This document shows positions 14,933 through 23,924 of a stretch of 26,272 nt of DNA, piece by piece. The notes under the pieces are model-generated. The model did not search any database, was not told the origin of the DNA, and saw nothing but the letters and a program-made list of their open reading frames with translations. The translations under genes and the position numbers were made by a program. The first letter of the stretch is position 1; every line of letters begins with the position of its first letter. The stretch covers positions 1 to 26,272 of the forward strand of contig LWDN01000018.1 of the NCBI GenBank assembly GCA_002083515.1, in the 5' to 3' direction. The stretch is from Proteobacteria bacterium HN_bin10 (GTDB lineage: Bacteria; Pseudomonadota; Alphaproteobacteria; Caulobacterales; Aquidulcibacteraceae).

Positions 14933-15909
14933 TGCGAAGACTTTTTCTTGCGTTGATGGCGCTCGCGGCTGCCTGCTCGCCCTCGCATTCGGGCGGCGCC
15001 ATCGATCAGTGGCAGGCGGTGGAGGTGACCGTCGTTCCGGTTGAGGCGCCGGTCGAGATCGTCGGGCGCCTCGCCTATCGTGGCGGGCTGGAATTGCGGT
15101 CGGACGATCCCACTTTCGTCGGCCTCTCCGGCATCGAAGTGCTCGACAACAATCGCGCCGTCTTTATCGGCGACGAGGCCGATTGGGTGGAGGCGCAGCT
15201 TGTGCTCGACGAGCGCGGCCATCTCACCGGCTTCACGGACGTGCGCAGCGCCTGGATGCGCGACGAGCGCGGGCGGCCGTTCAGAGACAAAACGCAGGGC
15301 GATTCCGAAGGCTTGGCGCAATTGGCCGACGGCCGCTTTGCGGTGAGCTTCGAGCGCTCGCACCGCATCCGCATCTACGATCTCAACCGCGACGGCCCGT
15401 TCGGCGCGGCGGCGCCGGGGCCAAGGCTCGACGAGGTGGCGAGGCTGCCGGCGAACTCGAGTCTGGAAGCGCTGGCGGCGCTCGAAAACACGCTGTTGAC
15501 CGGCGCCGAAGGCGGCGACGAGCCCGCCGCGCCACTCTGGCTGGCGCCGATCGATGCGAGCGCGCCGGTTGTGCCGCGTTTCTCGTATCCGCTGAGCGGG
15601 GGCTTTTCTCTCACCGGTATGGATCGCCTGCCTGACGGCAGCATCGTTGCGTTGGAGCGCTTCTATGCGCCGGTGATCGGGCCGCGCGCGCGCATCACGC
15701 GCTTTGCGGCGCCGAGCGGCGAGGGCGGCGCGGTCGAGCCGGAACTCCTGGCGTTGCTGGAACCGCCGTTCCCGCTCGACAATTTCGAAGGCATATCGGC
15801 GGTGCGCGCGAGCGATGGCGCCACGCGCCTCTACATCATCTCCGACAATAACAGGAGCGCGCAGCAGCGCACTTTGTTGTTGGCGTTCGATATTGTGGAG
15901 GCTCAGTGA
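14932..15909 (+). CDS. esterase-like activity of phytase family lipoprotein
   Basis: A 325-residue protein with a lipoprotein signal, RRLFLALMALAAAC, Cys15 being the likely acylated residue. The body is a beta-propeller-like domain with segments typical of the esterase-like phytase family (PF13449): GLSGIEVLDNNRAVFI, DSEGLAQLADGRFAV, NSSLEALAAL, SLTGMDRLPDGSIVALERF and DNFEGISAV. The substrate is unknown, and the family name does not prove phytase activity. It is coupled to cobT by a one-base overlap; this order recurs in alphaproteobacteria as I recall. The gene converges with the protease gene, overlapping by seven bases. Confidence 0.85.
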   Translation: MRRLFLALMALAAACSPSHSGGAIDQWQAVEVTVVPVEAPVEIVGRLAYRGGLELRSDDPTFVGLSGIEVLDNNRAVFIGDEADWVEAQLVLDERGHLTGFTDVRSAWMRDERGRPFRDKTQGDSEGLAQLADGRFAVSFERSHRIRIYDLNRDGPFGAAAPGPRLDEVARLPANSSLEALAALENTLLTGAEGGDEPAAPLWLAPIDASAPVVPRFSYPLSGGFSLTGMDRLPDGSIVALERFYAPVIGPRARITRFAAPSGEGGAVEPELLALLEPPFPLDNFEGISAVRASDGATRLYIISDNNRSAQQRTLLLAFDIVEAQ

Positions 15910-16601
15910 GCGGCGTCGTAGCGGGCGGCGCGTAACTCGGCCCACGCCGCGAGCGCAAGCAATACCGCAATCAAAGCGGTCCAGACGAAACCGCTGCTCA
16001 GGGCCCAAAGGCCGACGAGCGCGGCGACAATCAAGCCGCACACAGCCGCGATCGTGCGCGCTGTCGGGCGCGGAAACACGTAGCTGAGCGCCGAGCGCAG
16101 GATGTGGCCGCCGTCGAGCGGAAAGCCGGGCAGCAGATTGAAGGCGCCGAGGATCAGGCTGACGAACCCGAACAGCGCCAGCGTGTTCAGCAACGCGAAA
16201 GTCTGCGGCGTCTGCGCCAGCGAGCTGGCTAGAAACGGCTGCAGCGACAGCACCAGGCCATAGGTCGCCAGATTGGCGCCGGGGCCGGCGGCGGAAACCG
16301 CGATCTCGTGCCAGAGTTTTTCCGGCGGGCGGACGAACTGAACGTAGCCGCCGAAGAAGGTCAGCACGATGCGCTTGCTTGGAATCTTAAGCGCCGCCGC
16401 CATGCCGGCGTGGCCAAGCTCATGGATCAGAACCGCCGCGAACAAGAGCCCGACATAGACGATCGCCTGCGGCAGCGCCGCGACGCCATCGCGCAGCAGC
16501 GCCGAGCCGACCACGTAAGCGGCCAGCAGCAGAAACGCCGGTTCGATGATAATGGCGGCGCCGGCGAACGATCCGATGCGGAGCCCGCTCTCTTGCGCCA
16601 C
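15903..16601 (-). CDS. site-2 protease family (M50) membrane metalloprotease
   Basis: A 232-residue polytopic protein starting at GTG 16601. The zinc-binding HELGH is at residues 60-64 in a membrane helix, and the second motif NLLPGFPLDGGH is at 155-166 with Asp163 as third ligand. Hydrophobic segments before, between and after give about six helices. No PDZ domain is present, so it belongs to the compact group-III-type S2P proteins rather than RseP. Family role: cleavage of membrane-embedded substrates; the substrate here is unknown. It lies five bases after rpmB and is probably co-transcribed. Confidence 0.9.
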   Translation of the reverse strand: MAQESGLRIGSFAGAAIIIEPAFLLLAAYVVGSALLRDGVAALPQAIVYVGLLFAAVLIHELGHAGMAAALKIPSKRIVLTFFGGYVQFVRPPEKLWHEIAVSAAGPGANLATYGLVLSLQPFLASSLAQTPQTFALLNTLALFGFVSLILGAFNLLPGFPLDGGHILRSALSYVFPRPTARTIAAVCGLIVAALVGLWALSSGFVWTALIAVLLALAAWAELRAARYDAAH

Positions 16602-16606
16602 CTGCG

Positions 16607-16903
16607 TCAGGCCGCGGCGGTTTCCGCCAGCTTCTTCTTCAGATCGCGGCGGATCTTGGCGGCGCGCGTGGAGAGTTCGGCTTCGTCGGCCTTCAGCAGA
16701 TACTGGTCGAGGCCGCCGCGATGATCGACGCTGCGCAGCGCCGCCGCGGTGATGCGGAGCTTGTACTCGCGCCCCAACGCGTCGCTCGACAGCGTGACAT
16801 TGACCAGGTTCGGCTCGAAGCTGCGCTTGGTCTTGATGTTGGAGTGGCTGACCTTGTGGCCGATCTGGCGGTTGACGCCAGACAGTTCGCAGCGGCGGGA
16901 CAT
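16607..16903 (-). CDS. rpmB: 50S ribosomal protein L28
   Basis: A 98-residue protein starting MSRRCELSGVNRQIGHKVSH, the L28 signature, followed by SNIKTKRSFEPNLVNVTL and LRITAAALRSVDHRGGLDQYL. Length is normal for alphaproteobacterial L28. ATG 16903 is preferred over longer readings because it begins at the conserved N-terminus and has GAGAAG just upstream. It is a component of the large ribosomal subunit. It is divergent from the DUF3108 gene across 189 bases. Confidence 0.97.
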   Translation of the reverse strand: MSRRCELSGVNRQIGHKVSHSNIKTKRSFEPNLVNVTLSSDALGREYKLRITAAALRSVDHRGGLDQYLLKADEAELSTRAAKIRRDLKKKLAETAAA

Positions 16904-16940
16904 GGGACTTCTCGGAATTCCAGGGAAAATGAAGCGCGGA

Positions 16941-16969
16941 CGCTTACGCGAAGGGCCCGCGGGGGTCAA
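16941..16969 (-). promoter_or_regulatory. candidate sigma-70-type promoter of rpmB
   Basis: On the minus strand TTGACC (16969-16964) is followed after 17 bases by TAAGCG (16946-16941). The -35 element is close to consensus and the -10 is poor. Transcription would begin about 30 bases before the rpmB ATG. This is the best candidate seen, not a certainty. Confidence 0.4.
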
Positions 16970-17092
16970 GGCGAGGCGGGCCGGGAAACGGTCTCAAGAC
17001 AGCCGCTTCCATCAAACAGCCCAATTTGGTTCATGTCTGGATCAGCGGCGCTCGGGTACAGAGCAGGCTGCCTCAATGCAGGAAGGTGGGAT

Positions 17093-17899
17093 ATGACGCG
17101 GTTCAAGGCGGCCAGGGGCTTGGTTCTGGCGCTTGGCATGGCGGGGCTGGCCGGGTCGGCGCTGGCGCAGACCGGCGCGGATCGGAGCTTCGGCGCGCTC
17201 TACATCGTGCACGCCCGCGGCGTCGAGGCGGGCGAGTTCACCTATAGTTTCACCCAGACTGGCCAGACCTATCAGGCGACTGCCGAACGCCGGATGACCG
17301 GCTTGGCCGGCGCGGCGCTCAACCGCAGCCAGGACTACACCTACTCGGTGCGCGGCACGGTCGCCGCCGACGGCACGCTGCGGCCGACAAGCTACCAACA
17401 TCAGGGCGGGCGCCGCCGGGAAGACCGCCCCAACGGCCGCCTCATCCGCACGACGTTCACCGCCAACGACGCAATCACCACGGCCACGCCTGGCCCCGCC
17501 AATATGGGCGATCCGCCGGCGACCCCGGAGCAGCGGCGCAACACCATCGACCAGATCACGGCGATCGCCGCCATGGCGACGGCGACCGGCGATCCCTGCG
17601 CCCGCACATTGCGAGTCTATATGGACGGCCGCGCCCGGTTCGATTTCGCCATGTCCCCCAATGGCAGCGTCACCATCAACAGCCGCGCCTATCGCGGACC
17701 GGGCGTGCGCTGCCGGGTGCAGTTCCGCCCCATCGCCGGCTTCGGCGATCCGCAGGAACCGGCGACGTTGACTTTCCTGTTCGCGCGCACCGAGAGCGGC
17801 ATGTGGGCGCCGGTGAGCATCGAGATGCCCACCGACGGCGCCGGCGTCGTCCGCCTGGAAGCCCGCCGGCTATCGATCAACGGCGTGCGCCTCAGGTAA
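17093..17899 (+). CDS. secreted DUF3108 domain-containing protein
   Basis: A 268-residue protein with a classical signal peptide, KAARGLVLALGMAGLAGSALA, cleaved before QTG. The mature part has the DUF3108 pattern: ALYIVHARGVEAGEFTYSF near the start, YTYSVRGTVAADGTLRPTSY, an internal NTIDQITAIAAMA segment, and a C-terminal beta-rich part (TLTFLFARTESGMWAPVSIE). It is expected to be periplasmic; function is unknown. ATG 17093 has GGAAGGTGGG (17081-17090) upstream and begins the signal peptide, so longer readings are rejected. A clear terminator follows. Confidence 0.85.
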   Translation: MTRFKAARGLVLALGMAGLAGSALAQTGADRSFGALYIVHARGVEAGEFTYSFTQTGQTYQATAERRMTGLAGAALNRSQDYTYSVRGTVAADGTLRPTSYQHQGGRRREDRPNGRLIRTTFTANDAITTATPGPANMGDPPATPEQRRNTIDQITAIAAMATATGDPCARTLRVYMDGRARFDFAMSPNGSVTINSRAYRGPGVRCRVQFRPIAGFGDPQEPATLTFLFARTESGMWAPVSIEMPTDGAGVVRLEARRLSINGVRLR

Positions 17900-17929
17900 G
17901 CCGCTGACATCACAAGCAAATGGAGTTGG

Positions 17930-17958
17930 GGCGCGGGCTGGCTTGGCCCGCGCCTTTT
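17930..17958 (+). terminator. rho-independent terminator after the DUF3108 gene
   Basis: 9-bp perfect stem GGCGCGGGC/GCCCGCGCC (17930-17938 and 17946-17954) with a 7-base loop, followed by TTTTC. It lies about 30 bases past the stop codon. Confidence 0.85.
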
Positions 17959-18009
17959 CAGTCTTGTGTGTTACTTATGTATTAACCCCAAGATATAGCC
18001 GTGAACGGA

Positions 18010-18055
18010 CAAGAAACGAATCACCCGCACAACCTGCGCGACTGATTCGTTCTTG
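18010..18055. promoter_or_regulatory. long hairpin upstream of the SUV3-like helicase
   Basis: CAAGAAACGAATCA (18010-18023) and TGATTCGTTCTTG (18043-18055) pair over 13 bp with a single bulged A and a 19-base loop; the stem can extend three more pairs outward. A pyrimidine-rich TTCTTTTC follows. Each arm contains a GANTC site (GAATC and GATTC), the CcrM methylation target in this bacterial group. It could be an attenuator, terminator or protein-binding site about 78 bases before the helicase ATG. Confidence 0.6.
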
Positions 18056-18132
18056 TTCTTTTCTGCCCCGTGGGTTTTGGGGGTTACTCTGATCGGCTTG
18101 AATTCGCCGGACCCGGGTCCCATCGTCTGCCC

Positions 18133-20621
<2,489 letters not shown>

Positions 20622-20625
<4 letters not shown>

Positions 20626-20909
20626 GCGAACGCCAGCGCATCGATCTGTGGCTCTATCGCGCGCGCTTCTTCAAGACGCGCGCCGCCGCCGCGCGGCTGG
20701 TCGCCGAGGGCGGCGTGCGCTTCGTGCGCGAGGGCGCGCCACGGCGTCTCGAGAAAGCCTCGGCGGAGGTGGAGGCGGGCGACATACTCGTGCTGCCGTT
20801 ACGCGGCGCGCTCGTCTCGGTGCGCATCGTAGCACTGGCGGCCCGCCGCGGTCCGGCCAGCGAAGCGCGCGCGCTCTACAGCGAACTTGACGCGGAAGCT
20901 CTCGCTTGA
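20622..20909 (+). CDS. RNA-binding S4 domain protein
   Basis: A 95-residue protein starting at a GTG overlapping the helicase stop. RIDLWLYRARFFKTRAAAARL then VAEGGVRF is the S4 fold, similar to Hsp15-type proteins that bind rRNA. The rest is short and basic. Co-translation with the helicase suggests a linked role in RNA metabolism or ribosome rescue, which is inference. Confidence 0.88.
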
Positions 20910-20959
20910 CGCTCGCCGCGGCGCTGGCCATGTCAGCGCCGAAAAGCGGAACCGGGCCA

Positions 20960-21301
20960 ATGACCTACATCGTCACCGACGCATGCGTGAAATGCAAATA
21001 CATGGACTGCGTCGAAGTCTGCCCGGTCGATTGCTTCTATGAGGGCGAGAACTTCCTGGTCATCCATCCGGACGAGTGCATCGATTGCGGCGTCTGCGAG
21101 CCGGAATGCCCGGTCGACGCGATCAAGCCCGACAGCCAGGACGAGCCGGACGGCCGATGGCTGAAGGTCAACACCGAGTTCGCGAAGATCTGGCCGAACA
21201 TTACGGTGAAGGGCACGCCGCCGGCCGACGCCGACGCCTTCAAGGACGAAAAGGGCAAGTTCGAGAAGTATTTCAGCACCGAGCCCGGCTCGGGCGAGTG
21301 A
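20960..21301 (+). CDS. fdxA: seven-iron ferredoxin FdxA
   Basis: A 113-residue ferredoxin starting MTYIVTDACVKCKYMDCVEVCP. Cys9, Cys17 and Cys50 match the [3Fe-4S] ligands, and Cys21, Cys40, Cys43 and Cys46 the [4Fe-4S] ligands, each one position later than in Azotobacter FdI. The C-terminal extension after the clusters is typical of FdxA. Electron carrier in the cytoplasm; partner unknown. ATG 20960 is chosen because the conserved N-terminus begins there; the frame upstream to 20906 adds an unrelated 18 residues. It lies 50 bases after the S4 gene. Confidence 0.95.
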   Translation: MTYIVTDACVKCKYMDCVEVCPVDCFYEGENFLVIHPDECIDCGVCEPECPVDAIKPDSQDEPDGRWLKVNTEFAKIWPNITVKGTPPADADAFKDEKGKFEKYFSTEPGSGE

Positions 21302-21559
21302 TGCCGCGCCGGGCCGCTCGCCGGGGCCCCCAGCTTTAAAACCGCTTAAAACTGTGGTAGGGTGTACTCAGAAATCGGGGTGCGCGCGTCGCATCCCGGC
21401 AGCTGGATCGATCCATAGCGCCAATTCTGCTCGGTTTTAGGGGAACACGGGGTCAAAACGGGCCTGGAGGCTCCTTTTTGCCACGTTTGGGCAGGCGTGA
21501 CGCGACGGAATGAGCCGGCTGTTCCATAAGAACATCAGTGGGACACGGAGTACTCAGAT
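21302..21559. other. fdxA-carD intergenic region with long carD leader
   Basis: 258 bases without a gene. An AT-rich patch at about 21336-21362 contains two similar copies of C-T-T-(T)AAAAC and a possible promoter, TTAAAA-N16-TAGGGT, leaving a carD leader of nearly 190 bases. No clear riboswitch or rho-independent terminator was seen. GTACTCAGA occurs at 21364 and again at 21550, just before the carD start. Confidence 0.35.
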
Positions 21560-22087
21560 ATGCAGACCGGACATCCGTCGATCGCTTTCCGCCCTGGCGA
21601 CCACATCGTTTACCCCGCCCACGGGGTCGGTCGGGTCCTGGGCGTCGAGCAGCAATCGGTGGCGGGCATCCCGCTCGACGTGTTCGTGATCTCCTTCGAG
21701 CAGGACAAGATGACCCTGCGCGTGCCGACGGCGAAGGCGCGCTCCTGCGGCATGCGCGCGCTGGCTTCGACCGACGTGGTCGATCAGGCGATCAAGACAC
21801 TGCAAGGCCGCGCCCGCATCAAGCGCACCATGTGGTCGCGCCGGGCGCAGGAATACGAGCAGAAGATCAATTCGGGCGATCTCGTCTCGATCGCCGAAGT
21901 GGTGCGCGATCTCCACCGCGCCAGCGACCAGCCGGAGCAATCCTATTCCGAGCGCCAGCTCTATGAGAGCGCGCTTGACCGCATGGCCCGCGAACTCGCG
22001 GCCGTGGAAAAGGTGAGCCGCGACGATGCGGTGCAAAGGCTTACGGCTTCGCTCGCCGCCAAGAAGCAGGCGCAAGCGGCGGCGTAA
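21560..22087 (+). CDS. carD: CarD family transcriptional regulator
   Basis: A 175-residue protein. The N-terminal Tudor-like RNA-polymerase-interaction domain (about residues 8-65) is clear: FRPGDHIVYPAHGVGRVLGVE, then FVISFEQDKMTLRVP. A helical DNA-binding C-terminal domain contains SRRAQEYEQKINSGDLVSIAEVVRDLHR. CarD stabilises open promoter complexes and helps rRNA and stress transcription. ATG 21560 begins the conserved domain with GGAG at 21547-21550. This gene commonly follows fdxA in alphaproteobacteria. Confidence 0.94.
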   Translation: MQTGHPSIAFRPGDHIVYPAHGVGRVLGVEQQSVAGIPLDVFVISFEQDKMTLRVPTAKARSCGMRALASTDVVDQAIKTLQGRARIKRTMWSRRAQEYEQKINSGDLVSIAEVVRDLHRASDQPEQSYSERQLYESALDRMARELAAVEKVSRDDAVQRLTASLAAKKQAQAAA

Positions 22088-22192
22088 AGCGCAGCCCGCG
22101 CACTGACGCTCGCCGGTTGTCGTGGTAAACCGCCGTCCTGTTACGGCGGCGGGGGCATGAGCTTTGCTCCCGGACCACGCAGAATGGGAACG

Positions 22193-22924
22193 ATGCGGTT
22201 TGTCTGCGCCTCCTTGGTGTTTGCCGTGCTGGCCTGCGCCGGCGCGTCCGCCCTCGCGCAAAGCCAGGAGCAGCAGCTCAACGAGCGTTGTTTGAACCGC
22301 GACAAGGCGTTCAGCTTCGAGACGCAGCTAATGGCCTGCACCAGCCTGATGCGCATGCAGGGCGGCTCGCCGCGGGCGCTGGCGGTGACGTTCAACAATC
22401 GCGGCAACGCTTATCGCGGCGAGCGCCAATATGGCGCGGCCATCGCCGACTATGACGAGGCGGTGCGGCTCGATCCGGGCTACGCCAACGGCTTCAACAA
22501 TCGCGGCATCGCGTTGCGCTATGCCGGGCTGCACGAGCGCGCCATCGCCGATTTCAGCGAGGCGATCCGGCTCAGCCCGGATTTCGCGTCCGCCTACGCC
22601 AACCGCGGCAGCGCTTATGCCGATCGCGGCGACCTGGCGCGCGCCATCGCCGACTACACTCGCGCCATCGGCCTCGATCCCGATTATGCCGGCGCCTACA
22701 ACAATCGCGGCAACGCCTATCGGCGCCAGGGCGAGTTCGAGCGCGCCATGGCCGACTACAACACCGCCATTCGGCTCAATCCGCGTTTCGCCGCCGCCTA
22801 CAACAATCGCGGCCGGCTCTATCAGAGCATGGGCGATGTCGAGCGTTCGCTGGCGGATTTCGAGGAAGCGCTGCGCCTTGAGCCCAACAATCCCGACTAT
22901 CAAGGCTTCGGCATGCGGCGCTGA
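22193..22924 (+). CDS. secreted tetratricopeptide repeat protein
   Basis: A 243-residue protein with an N-terminal signal peptide (RFVCASLVFAVLACAGASALA) and five consecutive 34-residue TPR units, each with the pattern NNRG..Y...G....AIADY..AI.L.P. The repeats begin near residue 66 and are very alike, so the gene contains tandem 102-bp DNA repeats. Before them is a cysteine-containing segment (NERCLNRDK, LMACTSLM). ATG 22193 is preferred: it follows GGGAACG and starts the signal peptide. ATG 22157 has its G-rich stretch too close. Probably a periplasmic scaffold; partner unknown. Confidence 0.85.
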   Translation: MRFVCASLVFAVLACAGASALAQSQEQQLNERCLNRDKAFSFETQLMACTSLMRMQGGSPRALAVTFNNRGNAYRGERQYGAAIADYDEAVRLDPGYANGFNNRGIALRYAGLHERAIADFSEAIRLSPDFASAYANRGSAYADRGDLARAIADYTRAIGLDPDYAGAYNNRGNAYRRQGEFERAMADYNTAIRLNPRFAAAYNNRGRLYQSMGDVERSLADFEEALRLEPNNPDYQGFGMRR

Positions 22925-23050
22925 ATTCGCCGCGATCACGCCGCCATTCGCCGTTTGCGCGAACCTTCAGATCACAAGTGCGTAAGCCTCTGCGTCTAAC
23001 CACGCGCAGGCGCGCATCTTCAGCGTTGAATCAGGCGGCGAAAGGTTTGG

Positions 23051-23068
23051 TTCACCATTATTGGTTAA
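23051..23068. promoter_or_regulatory. inverted repeat before the small Cys-pair protein
   Basis: TTCACCA-TTAT-TGGTTAA is a 7-bp dyad with one mismatch, 26 bases before the ATG at 23094, in an AT-rich patch. The TTAACC/TTCACC halves resemble CtrA-type half-sites but the spacing does not match TTAA-N7-TTAA. A regulator site is plausible. Confidence 0.3.
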
Positions 23069-23093
23069 TGTGGAGAGGCTCGGAGAAGTACCC

Positions 23094-23282
23094 ATGCTCG
23101 AAAAACGCATCGGTGAACCGTGTCCGGCCTGCCAGACGCCGCTGCAACGGCGCGCTTCCACCTTCCGCACCATTATTGGCGATGTCGCTTTCTGCGCGCG
23201 CTGCTGCTCGTCCTTCGAGTTGGCGCGCGACGACGACGACCGCGCCCTTGCGTTCGGACCGCCGGACTTCGCGCCCGTCTAA
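23094..23282 (+). CDS. small two-CxxC (zinc-ribbon-like) protein
   Basis: A 62-residue protein with EPCPACQTPL (CxxC) at residues 9-12 and AFCARCC (CxxC) about 22 residues later, spacing compatible with a single zinc-ribbon site. The C-terminal 20 residues are acidic (ARDDDDRA). ATG 23094 has GGAGAAG (23082-23088) upstream, a good ribosome-binding site, so this short frame is probably expressed. It has no recognised family. It converges with the YjhX-type gene. Confidence 0.65.
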   Translation: MLEKRIGEPCPACQTPLQRRASTFRTIIGDVAFCARCCSSFELARDDDDRALAFGPPDFAPV

Positions 23283-23307
23283 GGCGCTGATACTGCCCAA
23301 CCGACGC

Positions 23308-23331
23308 CGGCCCGCATGGGGCCGACGCTTT
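23308..23331. terminator. weak candidate terminator between convergent genes
   Basis: Six-bp stem CGGCCC/GGGCCG around GCATG in the 53-base gap, followed by ACGCTTT. The T-run is short, so termination is uncertain. Confidence 0.3.
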
Positions 23332-23335
23332 CGCT

Positions 23336-23593
23336 TCACCGATTGTCCAGCTGCGCCCGCACCGCCGCCAGGCCCTCGCGGGTGATGCGATAAGGGCCGC
23401 CGTTTTCGCTGCGGATGAAGCGGCGCCGGCGCAAGCGCTGGAAGACGCTCAAGCTGCAATCGTCGAGCCGCCAACCGTCTCGGTTGAGGCAGTCGACCTC
23501 GACGATATGGCCGATCTCGTTCTTGCGATGATGGATCGCGCCACCCTGGGCGAGCGCGTGCAGCGTCCGCTGCTCGTGCTTTGAAATGTTCAC
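23336..23593 (-). CDS. YjhX family protein (putative toxin)
   Basis: An 85-residue protein, the same length as E. coli YjhX. It begins MNISKHEQRTLHALAQGGAI, has SVFQRLRRRRFIRSENGGPYRI in the middle, and ends VRAQLDNR, as the family does. YjhX is described as the toxin of the YjhX/YjhQ pair, with an acetyltransferase-like antitoxin. No yjhQ-like gene is near, so this copy is solitary. The start is a GTG at 23593. The 331-base repeat-rich gap lies immediately upstream. Confidence 0.88.
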   Translation of the reverse strand: MNISKHEQRTLHALAQGGAIHHRKNEIGHIVEVDCLNRDGWRLDDCSLSVFQRLRRRRFIRSENGGPYRITREGLAAVRAQLDNR

Positions 23594-23617
23594 GTGTGGA
23601 TTGCCTGGTCTGAAACC

Positions 23618-23662
23618 GGACCGCGGACCTTCAGGTCCGCAAGCGCGTCAGACGCGCGGTCC
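23618..23662. repeat. trefoil-type repeat element, copy 2
   Basis: Outer ends GGACC and GGTCC pair. Inside are two hairpins, GCGGACCTTCAGGTCCGC (23623-23640) and GCGCGTCAGACGCGC (23643-23657). The arrangement and the GGACCGCGG...CTTCAG core match the element at 5649-5710, which is longer and has a 14-base spacer between its hairpins. Confidence 0.75.
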
Positions 23663-23827
23663 AAGAACCGTGGTTCAGAGCGGGCTGGCGTTACACAACG
23701 CGGCCCGCAGCGTCAGGCAATCTCGGACAACATAGGCGCGCGTGTTTGGCAAAGACCCGCTTGCGGCGCAAGTTAAAATCCGGACCGCCGGCGCCCTCGC
23801 CGGCCTGTCGCTATGCTTGCAAGCTAA

Positions 23828-23922
23828 GGAGCGCGTCGCTTCGCGACGCATGCGCGCTTGGAAGCGCGCGCTCCAACCTGGATGGAGCAGCGCCAATGCC
23901 GGCGGGGACGCCGGAGATCCAG
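23828..23922. repeat. tandem palindromic complex next to the Rieske gene (trefoil copy 3 plus a hairpin)
   Basis: Outer GGAGCGCG/CGCGCTCC (23828-23835, 23867-23874) encloses hairpins GCGTCGC-TTC-GCGACGC (23833-23849) and GCGCGCTT-GG-AAGCGCGC (23852-23869), the same outer-stem-plus-two-hairpins plan as the other copies but with different sequence. Next to it, CTGGAT...ATCCAG (23878-23922) surrounds CCGGCG-GGGA-CGCCGG. It begins two bases beyond the Rieske stop codon and could end that transcript. Confidence 0.65.
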
Positions 23923-23924
23923 AC

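Larger units (their letters stand above)
23594..23924. other. gene-free interval packed with palindromic repeats
   Basis: This 331-base stretch lies between the divergently read yjhX start and the 3' end of the Rieske gene. No convincing coding frame is present; frames crossing it have no family resemblance and are built from the repeats. It holds a trefoil element (23618-23662) and a second complex of palindromes (23828-23922). Between them (23663-23827) only short inverted bits such as CCGGCGCCCTCGCCGG were seen. The yjhX promoter must lie within about the first 100 bases, but no clear -10/-35 pair stands out. Confidence 0.6.

Noticed and set aside
14914..16041. Minus-strand frame of 375 codons opposite the esterase-like gene
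   Set aside because: It overlaps both the esterase-like gene and the protease C-terminus in another frame and shows no recognisable domain.
16721..17092. N-terminal extension of the DUF3108 frame
   Set aside because: It runs antisense through rpmB and the promoter gap; the signal peptide and ribosome-binding site place the start at 17093.
21305..21335. GC-rich inverted segment after fdxA as a terminator
   Set aside because: The pairing GGGCC/GGCCC has a long loop and no T-run follows, so it does not meet the terminator pattern.
21364..21558. GTACTCAGA repeated at 21364 and 21550 around the carD leader
   Set aside because: A 9-base match within about 250 bases is not rare enough by chance, and no pairing or known motif supports a function.
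22390..22910. Tandem ~102-bp repeats that could suggest a CRISPR-like or satellite array
   Set aside because: They are in frame and encode five 34-residue TPR units of a secreted protein.
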